A DNA stretch of 64,000 bases from Tribonema minus (lineage: Eukaryota; Sar; Xanthophyceae; Tribonematales; Tribonemataceae). The notes under the pieces are model-generated. The model searched no databases. It was not told the origin of the DNA and saw only the letters and a list, made by a program, of their open reading frames with translations. The translations under genes were made by a program, and so were the position numbers. The DNA lies in the NCBI GenBank assembly GCA_017506865.1, contig JAFCMP010000537.1, positions 600,541-664,540 of the forward strand. The letters are read 5' to 3'. Below, piece by piece: positions 20,420-32,100 of the stretch; position 1 is the stretch's first letter; each line of letters opens with the position of its first letter.

Positions 20420-22185
20420 TGATTCTTTTGTGTGAGGTCACGGGTCACCGCAGCTCATGTCCCCAGAGCTCAAGCTCGTTCTTGCTTTGTGCACGGTATT
20501 TATAACATTTTGCCATGAATGCATGTCATGACTGACTATCACGTGCTACTGCCACCCATCAATCACTCCCATCTTCACTCCGACCTCTGTAATTCTTGTC
20601 CTACCCATCTGTTCCTGCTACACCAGGTCATGCGTGTGTCTTCGTGAGACCTTCATGTGCCCCAACTTGAAGGCCCGCTCAGCAGGATGCAAGCTGCCCG
20701 TTGCTGGCGTGGCTTCGGTCGCTCATGGAGCTGATTCTGCCTGCGTCGAAGCAGCTATACATAGCAAGCTGGGGTGCAAGGTCTTCCAAGGCCCAGGCAG
20801 TACACATGCTCCACGTGTCGTGCTCCTTGCGTGTTATGACGCACATTGGCGGAGTGTAAGGGGGGGCAGATGAATGAGAACTTTGAGAGGGGGGACTTGC
20901 CATTTGGCGATGTCGTCTAGAAGTGGTCGCCAGTGCGCATTGAGACGCTTTCAAGGTGTTCACAAGACAACGTGTAGATTCTGGTTGCAAGTGGACATCC
21001 AGCATCTGGGCCTGTTGACGCCTTAAGTATGCGCGCGCCTAAGTACTGTTCTGCAGAAGTGTATCAATGTTAACACGCTAGTCGCTTCTGCAGCACAGAT
21101 GAGTGACATTGCATTGGCAGCATTGTGCATAGCTAAGCATATTACAAAGCTTGTGAGGAGGAGCCCTTTCGACGAGTACAATAGCACCACCAGTAGCAGG
21201 CATTCGTGCAGCTCGCCATGCGCGTACCTGGGTCAAAAATAACCATCGCGCACGAACCCGAGTTCAGAAAAACGAATCACCCCTGCCGTCCTATTTAATC
21301 GTGTACGAAGGGAACTGGCGCTGTGCTCTCTCCAGCAAGTCCTCCAACTCTTGTTCCGACTCCACAGGGTATCGGTCTGCGAGCACAGTGGCAACAGCGA
21401 GCACAGTGGCAACAGCAGCGGCGACAGTATCATTGCGACAGTGAGATTTCAACACTCCACAAATTGTGGAACAGAAGGACCCTGATGTGTCAGTTGCTCC
21501 GACTCCACAGGGTACCGGTCTGCAAGCGCAGTGGCAGCAGTGCCGACAATTGGCACGAGCGACGGCGAATGATGCGCCGGTGTCATTCTGACAGTGCAAC
21601 GTCAAACTGAATCTCACAGGGTATCGGTCTGCGAGCACAGTGGCAGCAGCAGCGGCAGCGAATGATGCGCTAGCGTCATTGCGACAGTGCAACGTCAACA
21701 CTCTCTGAAATGTTCAACAGACGGGGCCTGGCGTGTCAGTGTCTTTGTTGCACTGTGACGTCATCTCTCAACGAATTGCAATCAACAAGGCCAGCGCATT
21801 GTGAGCCTGTAATGCATTTTCAATGATGACAGCACACGACAGTGACGAAGCTCTCTGCAGCAGCCAAAGTCGTCTCTTACGATGACCGATGCCTCTAAAC
21901 AGCCGTGATAATTGTATAAATGGGTGCATTTCAGAGCTGACACACGTATGACATACAATTCGTTTGGACATGTGGATTCATCAGCACATGCGCAGCCATC
22001 AGCGGTCATGTGTTGACAATGGCCAACATGTGTCACATCGCTAGCGCAGCTTCTTCCTGCCGCATATGATGTTAATACCATGCAGGCCCCTTTGACGAAA
22101 TCATAGGGAGCACACACCAGTTGCCCTCCAATCAACCTATGCGTATGCAATCAACTGCCAACTGCAAGTATTCAGCAGTGCTCAC
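20420..22185. other. Gene-poor stretch
   Basis: No gene supported. It contains the triplicated repeat at 21330-21700 and several short frames without recognisable content. Confidence 0.4.
21330..21700. repeat. Three diverged tandem copies, 109-143 bp apart
   Basis: The core CACAGGGTATCGGTCTGCGA with GCACAGTGGCA starts near 21363, 21506 and 21615. Each copy is followed by a CAG/CGGC-rich run, CATTGCGACAGTG or a close variant, and TCAAC. Confidence 0.65.
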
Positions 22186-22557
22186 CCATCAGGTCGTTGA
22201 TAAAGTAGCGCATGCGCAGAAACTCGCGCTTCGGAAGGTCCACCGGCTTCCCAGTCATGTCCCTCTTCACGAACACCGCCTTGCCGAAGATCGTGTTCGG
22301 CGCAAGCCCGCTGGCCGTTCTACACGTCATGTACGTAGAGATGACGTTGTTCTGGCCCTTGTGCTCCAGGTCCCAGCTGTGGGGGATGGCGTAGCACGTG
22401 AGGTTCACGCCTATGTCCCTCCACAGCTCGGTGCAGTGCTCAACAAAGTTGTGCTGCGCGACCCAGTTTTGCAGGGCAGCCATACTGGCCGTTTTCTCCA
22501 CTACATTCTGCTCCTCGCCGCACAAGGCTCCGGGGAGATTTTGGTATCCATCGTTGC
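22186..22557 (-). CDS. Internal exon of an unidentified protein
   Basis: The minus strand reads CATGCAG at the left junction and GG|GTGAGC at the right, with a continuous 123-codon frame. Third positions are strongly G/C and the peptide looks globular: WRDIGVNLTCYAIPHSWDL, then a TASGLAPNTIFGKAVFVKRD segment, then LRMRYFINDLMG. The phase is 2 nt at entry and 1 nt at exit, so flanking exons must exist; I could not place them. I do not recognise the family. The opposite-strand frame is Val/Arg-rich, typical of an antisense shadow. Confidence 0.5.
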
Positions 22558-23140
22558 CTGCATGAGAGGTGGGAGCGTGTCGTCAGTGGTAGATCTTGCG
22601 CGTCTGACAAGCGCCGCGGCACAGTATGCTGCAGGACATTGTTGACACTGATCTCTCCTCTGTCATTGGGAAAATGCAAGCACCCTGCAGTTCATGATGG
22701 TTGATGGAGTTGGAGAGAACGACCTAATCGTCATCGTCAACTTCAAAAGGAAAGAACCGGAGGTGAAGGCGTATGCACTGCAGCTGGTGGGCTGAACACA
22801 TGGCAGCTCGTCTAGGCAATACCGCATATGAACCCACCTGCCTTGGTCGTTACCCACACTACCTGCACTGTCGTATTTGCCATCCCTCGAGTACCTGCAA
22901 CTGCACGTCAAAGTTGCCGCTCCTCTCCTGCAGGATCCTGTGTCAGTTGCAGCAGCGCTGAGTCGGAGCGTGTTGGCACCTGCTTTCAAAGATCTCTGTT
23001 CACGTGATCACCACTCCGCGCGATCCAAACAAACGCGTCCAACTGCCGCTCCAACTTCACTTTCCCTCAGGTTGAGGTTGAGGTTGACCTCCCTCCCTGA
23101 TGTTAGAAAAACCAAAGCACGGTGCGCGTAGGCAGCAGCC
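22558..23140 (+). other. Exon-like plus-strand segments and 5' flank of the ARID gene
   Basis: After CCCTGCAG a frame at 22691-22795 gives FMMVDGVGENDLIVIVNFKR and on to a stop. A second frame around 22850-22990 gives LPALSYLPSLEYLQLHVK, then VAAPLLQDPVSV. Both read like protein but no consistent splice links were found. The last ~150 bp are the likely promoter and 5' UTR of the ARID gene and contain GTTGAGGTTGAGGTTGACC. Confidence 0.3.
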
Positions 23141-26100
23141 ATGGCGATGTCGGCGGCGCCAGTGTTGCCTTTTGCGCACCTGGAAAACCTGTACGCCAAT
23201 GACGAGAGGAGGCAGCAGCAGCTGAGGAGCATCATGGCTTTCATGGACCAAAAAGGAGAGGGCGGCACCTTCAATTCTGTGCCGACAGTGGAGGGATCGG
23301 TATTGGATCTTGTACAGCTCTTAGAAAAGGTAAGCGTTGCCATGCTGACTACCAAACCACCGTTGCAAGTGTCGAGCAGGCATGTGTTTCGTGCAACTTG
23401 CAGTTTGGGACTGGGAATATACCGAGTATGGCGATTAAGACCCCCACATGGTTTAGGGTAGGGGATGGTGATTAAGGGAGGGGTTAAAGGCCATGTCATA
23501 GGCACTGGGCAGACAACAAACGCTAAGACGGGGGGTACATGGAATAAGACCCCCCCCCCCCCCTGTGTAAACATGCACACAGTGCCCGTCATGCCTCACT
23601 CAAACCGAGTGAGACGCCCATAGACCATCTTTCATGCGAAAACAAGCTCAGTCGCATTCTCTACCTAAAGTTCAGCAACTTGATACACCCACACAAATCT
23701 CGTTCTGTGTAACTCCTACTTCAAGTAACTGTTGAAGTTCAAAGTTGGAAAGGTCTGTGGTGGTCTGATGGAGGCATAGCGAGAGGCATCATGGCGGTGG
23801 CACTGCTACTGCTCACGATATGCGCGGGCATCTTGCACTGCATGTGTCACTGCTGTCCATCTGCTGCAGGCGTTGCAGGATCATGATGGTACCTCAATAA
23901 GAATGAAAAGAGCAAAGCAGGAGAACATTCACGCACTCTATGGGCGACAGCGTGCACAGACCAATCAGCTCTATCGTTTTTCTGCCACAACTTGTGAATC
24001 TAGCCACGGCTGGCGTAAAGCTTGGTGCACGTGTTTGGATCCCGGCTTAATGCCCATAACCCAGCGCATGAGACGCATCTTGTCTAATGGAGACGCTAAG
24101 CCGGGGGGTACATGGTATAAGACGGGCTCCCCTAGCGTCATGCGACGCATTCGGCCCCAAAAGTGCTAGACGGGGGGGTCTTAATCGCCATCATATACGG
24201 TACTACATTGCAGCTCAACGCCGTCTTGTGCACGTGCCAGGCAACAGTGCCACGCAGAAGGAATGACATCAGTTTCTGCTTCAATCCCATGCCATGCCAT
24301 CCCATGCCATGTCATCATATCGATTAGCCGTTCTGCCAGTGGCAAGTGCAGTCGGACAGGCTTGATGACCAAATCCGTAGCCTGGCATTCTGCGACGCTA
24401 CAATTGCATGACAGCTCATGCAGCTTTTAGACTTGTCGCAATGCCATCTTCTGCTCTCGGTGGCAGTCAAAGCCGAAAGCTTTCAACAGCGCTGCACAAA
24501 GCCAGCACAGTAGCGCACCGCAAAGAGTTGAAGTACGCTGCGGCAGGGTTCACCAACTTGAGGCAGCAGCACTCCAGAGACATGGATGGTGATAATTGCT
24601 ATCGACAATAGTATCCGCAGTGGTGGGTGCCGGCTCTTGTTCATGAGCTCACAAGGGCCTCTGATAGCGTCAAACATCGCCGGCAAGCATCAAGTGATGT
24701 GTGACAGCAGCTGCTCTTGCTGACTGGTGACAGTGCTCAGTGCTGTGTGCCATCCAGCACGGTCGCCTGCATGAACCGTTTGTGCAAAAGTGATCAGCAG
24801 CGCGCAGGCAGCTGACTCAAGTCATGCACAGCGGTACAACAGAAGGGCGAGCAGTGCCGATGTGTGACATGAGCGTTGGTCTACCTGGCTGCTGACATTG
24901 TACTTCTCTGTTGTCAGCACATGAAGCCAGTGTCAACAGTGGAAGTCCCTTGATCAATGATTCTTGAGCAGGTCAACACTTGTTGTCTACTCAGATGAAG
25001 CACTGGTATGCCTGCATGAAACAGCTTTCTGGCATTGAGACACTGGCTGATAGTGATCTTCGTGTCCGTCGTATTCCAAGTCTTCAATAACGGTTAAGAT
25101 TCTCACTTTGATGTACCCGATGGTCTACAGGTCGTGGAGCTCGGTGGCTTCCACAACGTGTCGGACGCGCAGTGGCCGGAGATAGCATTCCAAATGGGGC
25201 TCACAGGGGACGGCAGCGCGAGCTTTGCCCTCAAGATGAACTACTCAAAGTACCTGTACATGTATGAGCAGGCAAAGGGGGGAGGGGGCGGTGGCTCGGA
25301 CCACCATGCGCAGGTAGGTGACAGAAGAAGCCACCGCCAATGGCGGATTGTGGTATCCATGTCAACTGTCATTTACACTTATACCTACGGTCGGTGTGCA
25401 TGTGCTGAGCGATGATGCTGCTACCCTGGAGGGAGATGCGCTCGGACCACCATGCGCAGGTACTAATGAGCGCACTGGCAATGGCGGATCATGACATGAA
25501 TGTCATCTGTCAACTGTCATTTATACCCATAAATACCTACGGTAGGCTTACATGTGCGGAGCGATGATGCCAAGGGAAGGTCAAGTTCGAGTTTCGGCTC
25601 AGCCAACTTGAGCGCTGCCACACCGGTCCCCACATCCCCCACCCCCCCCCCCGTGCTCACCTGCCAGTCAACAACTTGCTCACAACAAGCAGCGTGAGTG
25701 CCTCTAGGCTGAGAGGGCTGAGGGGTGATGAGGAGGGTTTGGGGAGCTGAAACCAGTGTGCATCACCGAATCATGAGCTGTGTGGAAATGGGAGTTGATG
25801 TCAGCTTTTGTCAGCTAATTGGGGCTTATGTCAATACGATGCGTGTACATCTGCCTCCATGACATGACCGCACACATACCCCCACCACCAGATGCAACAT
25901 TGATGGCGGCACACGTCACCCTATGTGCAAGCTCGTGGCCAACTCCTAGCACTTGTGGCAACGGGCCACATGCACACCATCTCCAAATGGAGAGCTATCT
26001 CTGAGCTCTCCTGTTCAGTGATCAGAAGCAGTTTGCGCGGAGCTCTGTATTGAAGTTGTTAGTTGAAACTGTCCAGCCACCGACGATTGGTGATGCCAGT

Positions 26101-29100
26101 GCCAGAGCGAGCGCTTAGCTGCAGGTACTGTGAGTGCGGAATATCCATATAAGTGCTCAGCATGGGGACAGTTGGGCTCTGCCGCAGACGAAGGTGTTGG
26201 CGCTCGGTTGTTGCTACTCCAACAGCTGACAACAGAAGTATCAAAACATCGCATGTTACAATGGTATGCCGCACTTTCGGTGCAATCTTGTCCTGCCAAT
26301 GTATGGTAAGGCGCTGCGGCTCATATATATATATATATAGCAGTGGTGGTGATGATGCAGTATTCTACTAGACATGTAGAAAAGCCTTTTGGGGAGGGGG
26401 GAACGCCATGCGGTGATGTCACATAGTGGTAGAAACCGCATGATCTGTGACCAAAGGCATGACCTAGACTCCTTGAACAAGCGCAAAACCAATCAGTATG
26501 GGGCTTCTCCCCAAGATGGGCGAGAATCACCAAAAGCTACAACATGAGCCATCATGTCGACAGCCCGGTTGATGCCCTGACGTGTCGCATCTCTTTCGTC
26601 GGCGTGAGATCAGAAGCAGTGCGTGTCGCTGACTCGCAAGACACAAAGCTCCATACATGGCTATTTGCGAGTGCTGATGACATCATGACAGGAATAAAAA
26701 GCAACGAGATTACTAAGCACCTGGTAATGTGGGGATTTCATCGCTGCAAGTGCTTCTACCAACAACGATTCATGTCCTTATGGTGACCTTGACGCAAGAG
26801 TCCGCCACAACGCTCTGTACATCGTGAGTGCTGACGACATCACGACAAGAATAAAACGCTACGAGATGCCAGGTCCCTGGTGTGTGTGAAAATTCTACTG
26901 CTGAAAGTGGTCCTGTCAACAGTGATGCCTCGACGCTCATATGCCCCCCCCCTTTTTCAGAAGCAGGGTGGCAAGAGGGCCAATCAGAAAGTTCCGGGGA
27001 AAGTTGCGGGCAAGCCACGCACGAACCTCCTCGCCGCAGCTCAGCACCTGCAGGCTCAGCAGGCGGCTTTACAGGTATGTGCTCATCAGTGGTGATGTCA
27101 GTCATTCAGTCACTGAATCATTCATGTAGTCATTACTGCGCATGAAAAGTTTTGTAGAGCTCAGCAGGCGCGCTCATCATTGGTGATGCCAACCAATTCA
27201 CAATCTGATTCATGCATGTTTTCATTGGTGTGCATGGAGATCAGTCATACGCGTGTGTGCATTGCTCGCGGCGCTCTCCCTTCATCCATCAACTCATTAC
27301 GGGTATGTGCTCGTGGCCGTCAATGCCAACTGCTCAGTCACTGATTCACGCATGTGATGAGTGGCACACATGGCAGCACTTGACTGATGTTTTCAGAGCA
27401 CTTGATGCAGGTCAACAATGTTGACCCCTTGATTTGTCAATTCATTCATGTTTTTCATGCATTGGGGGGGCGCATTGTGAATATCATCGCTCCGCTGCCA
27501 CATCTACAGGAAGGGCAGTGCGCAGCACGCAATGTGCTATGCTGTCATCACGCAGGTGGCGTTTTTGCTGTGCAGGTGTGTTTCTAACCGAGCATTGCCG
27601 TGTGCCAATTGGCCTAAGGTGCAGGAAGCTATTGGTACTTCTATGACTAATGACAACATCACTGGATCATTCGATTCGTCATACAGCGCACCATTTTGCC
27701 TAAGCATGCCATACCGGTCCAACATTCATTGACCCTTTTTCTCAGGCACCAGTTTTTTTACCTCCTTTTCTCAACCACTCGATGTGTTCTACTTTTGCGA
27801 TGCAGTCGCAGCAGTTTCAGGCCGCGCAACTTCAAGCGGAGCAGCAGCGCCAGGCGCAGGCGCTACTGGCACAGCAGCAGCAGGTGCTCGCAGCGCAGCG
27901 CGAGAAGCTGTTGGCCGCTGGGCAACAGCAGGTATGTATGTAGGCTAGCTAGGGTAACAATGAGGGTTAGGGTTGGCGGGTTAGCATTCGCGAGAAGCTG
28001 CTGGCCGCTGGGCAACAGCAGGTATGTAGGTAGGCAGGTTAGGGCTAGGGTAAGGGTGGCGGGTGAGGATTCGCGTCAAGCTGTTTGCCGTAGGCGGGTT
28101 AAGGCGAGGGTAGTTACTAGGGTCAGGGATAACAGGTTAGGATTAGGGCAACAATGAGGGTTAGAATTACGGCAACAAATAGGGTAAGGGTTAGGGCTGC
28201 TGTAAGGGTTAGGTGTGCCAGCGTATGTATGCAGATATGCTGCATGGTAGTGGTGAGGGCTTCGGTGAAAGTAAGGTGTGTGCGAGCGTCTGTTTGCAGG
28301 TAGGGCGCATCAGGGACGCTGTCAGCCGATAGGGAGCAGCGGGTACTTTGAAGTACTTAGTATTTGATTAGGCAGGTACTTCAAAGTGTGACTAAGCATG
28401 GGTTAGGGTTGCGGTCAGGGTTACAGTGAGTACAGGACGAGCGGTACAGTACGTATGCAGAGATTGTAAACGTAGGTGATACGTAGGGAGCCGTCCCATG
28501 CACTGCTTTTCCAGCACATACATGCTGCATTTCTCATCCTAGTGTCATGTTCGTGTCAACGAGCCGTATCATTGAAGGACATACATATTGTGCTGCATTT
28601 CTCATTCTACTATCATGTTCATGTCGGTGAGCCTTGCTTTTCTAGCACATGCATGTTGTGCTGCGCGTCTCGTCCTATTACCAGTTCATGTCAGTGAGTC
28701 GTGTCTTATGCGTTAGCCCGGATGTGAGTTGGTGCAGGCGTACGGCACATGGTGTTACATGATGCATGCGGGACATTGTAACACTGGCGGTCACAGACCG
28801 TGACTGTCGTCTTAGTGATGCAACGGCTGCAGTCATGAGTGCCATTGCATGCCAGCATAGCGTTCAGTACTTGTTGAAGGCGCAGTCCGATGCGTATGCA
28901 AGAGTCCAAGTGCACAATGCTTGACATTGACATACACTTTTCTGAAGAACAAGCCACCTAACACATGGATTCGTGCACGAGGCTGGCTATGATACGCCCA
29001 ATGAGCAGAACAGCACGCATTACAGCACCTGTTTCCGTTAAACCACTGACACGGGCACTTCCTGTTGTCTATTGAAAAAGTGACATCACAGCATCTGCTC

Positions 29101-32100
29101 CATTAAGCTTCTGACACCCGACACTCTTTTGTCAATCGAAACAGGCCGCTGCAGCCGCAGCTCAGGCGCAAGCGCAGCAGCAGCAGCAGCAGCAGTACAG
29201 CGCATTCCCGCCGCAGTCAACGCCGTCACCAGCTGCCGCTGGCGGCTACTTTCCCAGTGGCTCGAGTAATGCACAGCCATCCGTGCTCACGCAGCAGCAG
29301 CACCATCACCAGTCGCAGCTGCAGCAGCAGCAGCAGCACCTGCAGCAACTGCAGTTGCTACAGCAGCAGCAGCAACAGGTACGCTCCCTGAGAAGTATTC
29401 ACCTTGGCAACAAAGTTAATATGCCAGCCTGAGTAGATTCAGCCCGACCGGTGTTTGAGCTGTACAGGTAAAGCACACATGAGGCTGCTGCATGAAGCCT
29501 GCGCTGGGCAGCGCTTGCAGGCAATCACACAAGGCGCGACGGAATGACATGTCATTGCCGTCGCCAGCAGCCCACCGCGCAACTGACTGCGGAACGCGAC
29601 TTGAACTTCAACCGCAAGCTTCAACACCGCGACCTCACCTCACAATCTTGCACAATTGCATGCGTCCCTACCGCTCAGGCAGCAGCGGCACAGGCCGCGG
29701 TGCGGCAGACGAGCCACGGCGGCTGCTGCGCTGTGATCACATCACACAAGTCGCAACGCAGCAACGAGACATGGCCGTCCCATGCAGCAAGTCACCGCCA
29801 GCGTAACGCGCCATGAACTTCAATCATAATGTTCAACACTGTGGCCTCACGGTTCTGCACAAACGTACGCGCCCCCGCCGCTCAGGCAGCGACTGCGCAG
29901 GCGGCGGCACGGCAGGCCGGGCACGGCGGCGGCGGCGGCCGGCACGCCAATCCCGCAGAGCTGGCGTACCGCCACTCGCACGTGCAGCTGCCGCTGAGCG
30001 CGGTGCCGCGCGCGCTGCGCGGCGGCGACGTGCTCGAGGTGTACGCGGGTCTCAACACGCTGCTGACGGCGACGCTGGAGCCGCGCAACGGGCAGGAAGT
30101 TGTGTTCGAGGAGGTGAGTCGCAAAGGGTAAAGCATGTTTTTGAAGTTTGTTTTGAATTATGTTGAAGTGACGTGCTCGAGGTGTACGCGGGGCTCAACA
30201 CGCTGCTGACGGCAACGCTGGAGCCGCGCAACGGGCAGGAGGTCGTGTTTGAGGAGGTGAGTCACTGTGTTGAAGATTGTAGTTGAACTTCAATGCTGGA
30301 GGCCTAGCGGGGCTCAATACGCTGCTGATGGCGACGCTGGAGCCGCGCGGCGGGCAGGAGGTCGTGTTCGAGGAGGTCAGTCACTCTGTTGAACTTTCAA
30401 CTTGAACTTCCTGCTGAAGTTTGCTGTGACGTGCTGAGGTTTATGCCGGGCCTCAACACACTGCTGACGGCGACGCTGGAGCCGCGCAATGGGCAGGAGG
30501 TCGTGTTCGAGAAGGCGAGTCACTGTGTTGAATTTTTGTAGTTCACATTCATGTTGGAGTTTGAAGTAACGTGCTGTGGGGCTCAATGCGCTGCTGTGGG
30601 GGACGCTGGACCCACGCGGGGGGCAGGAGGTCGTTGTGGGAAAGGCGAGCTACAGTGTTGAAGATTGTGCTTGCAGTGATACGTTGGCACGAGCGCGCGC
30701 GGTGTTACAGGCGGGTGCATTGCGTCCCGGTGTTGCCGGCTGTATGCTTGGGCGCTCCTTGCTCGTCGACTCTGTTGGATGCGATGCCTAACCCTAACCC
30801 TAACCCTAGGGGTGCCATTGCAACTAGACTGCGTGCGGAAGACACAGCATGCATGGGCTGCAGATCCAGAGGGTACGCCAATTCTAGCAGTTGCAGTGCA
30901 CGTAAGACTCCTACTGTGCATGCCCCATCTGTGAGTGTGAAATGTCTCCCATTCCCCATTGCTTGAATGTCAGTAGAGTCACAGCGCCACGAGCTTCAAC
31001 CTGCACATCGGTGTTTGTCTCAGACTCAACCTCTTAGTCGCCACAGCTGTACTTGACGGATCTTCCTTGTGACGTTCTCCATCATTCACCGCCTTATGCT
31101 GCCTTGCCTGTTGTGCAGTTCTTTGTTGGAGCTGATGCACCACCGCGACGCTGTCTTCACATCGCTTCACTACCCTTCGGCCGTGCGTTCACGGACAACC
31201 CTGCTCACGACGCGTCACACCTGATGTTGCCTATTGGCGCGTCACAACTGATGTTGCCTATGAGCTCATCACACTTGGTGTTGCCTATTTACAGGAGCCT
31301 GGCCTTCTGGACTCTCTCATGGATGTGATGGATCAGTTACACCTGTCACACTTAATGTTGCCTGTTGGCACGTCACACTTGATGTTGCCTTTTTACAGGA
31401 GCCGGGCCTTCTGGACTCCCTTATGGATGTGATGGATCAGTTACACCCGTCACACGCCACCGTCGCCAGAGTAACTGTCAAGCTACAGGATGCGTATGTG
31501 GCAGCGCTCGACACGCCCTCCAGTCAACCAAAGGTGATGATTTGAAGTACCAACCAAAGGTGATGCTTGAAGTGCACGTCAGTTGTATGTGGCAGCGCTC
31601 GACACGCCCTCCAGTCAACCGAAGGTGATACTTGGAGTGCCAGTCAGTTGTTTGTGACTGGGCAACATGGCCCGGCATATTCACATAGTGTTCATTGTGA
31701 GTCTGGTGTGGACTGCGCGACTACGAGTTTGCTGTGTCAGGCAGATCTGATGTATTAACATGAATTTTCTGAATTCGCGTGTCGAACTTACACGGAGTTG
31801 TTGAGTTCACGTGATCTCTCGCATCAGTCACGTCGGCATGTCGCGCCAATGGTGGCATTCTAGATCGTGAGTGCATTTGCCTCTTGCCAGATGCATTCCA
31901 GATAACACAGCACCGTATTTCTCAACTCAACTTCGACTTTGCCGTCCTACATACTTTAAGAAGTAGTCGTGTAATACGCCACAACTAGCACACATACACG
32001 CAGACCTCTATGTGATCTTGTATTATCGAAGCACTGCCATCTCTCAGTGCACGCAGTGTGCGCATGTGCACTGCATTTGCATGTGGGGCTGAAGCCACGG

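Noticed and set aside
21291-21701. Minus-strand 136-codon ORF with internal similarity
   Set aside because: It follows the triplicated DNA repeat; peptide repeats only mirror the DNA and the composition is not protein-like.
23874-23990. Possible ARID exon after CTGCTGCAG
   Set aside because: Exon 1 joins exon 2 (25131) directly with the ARID fold continuous; the frame here adds unrelated residues.
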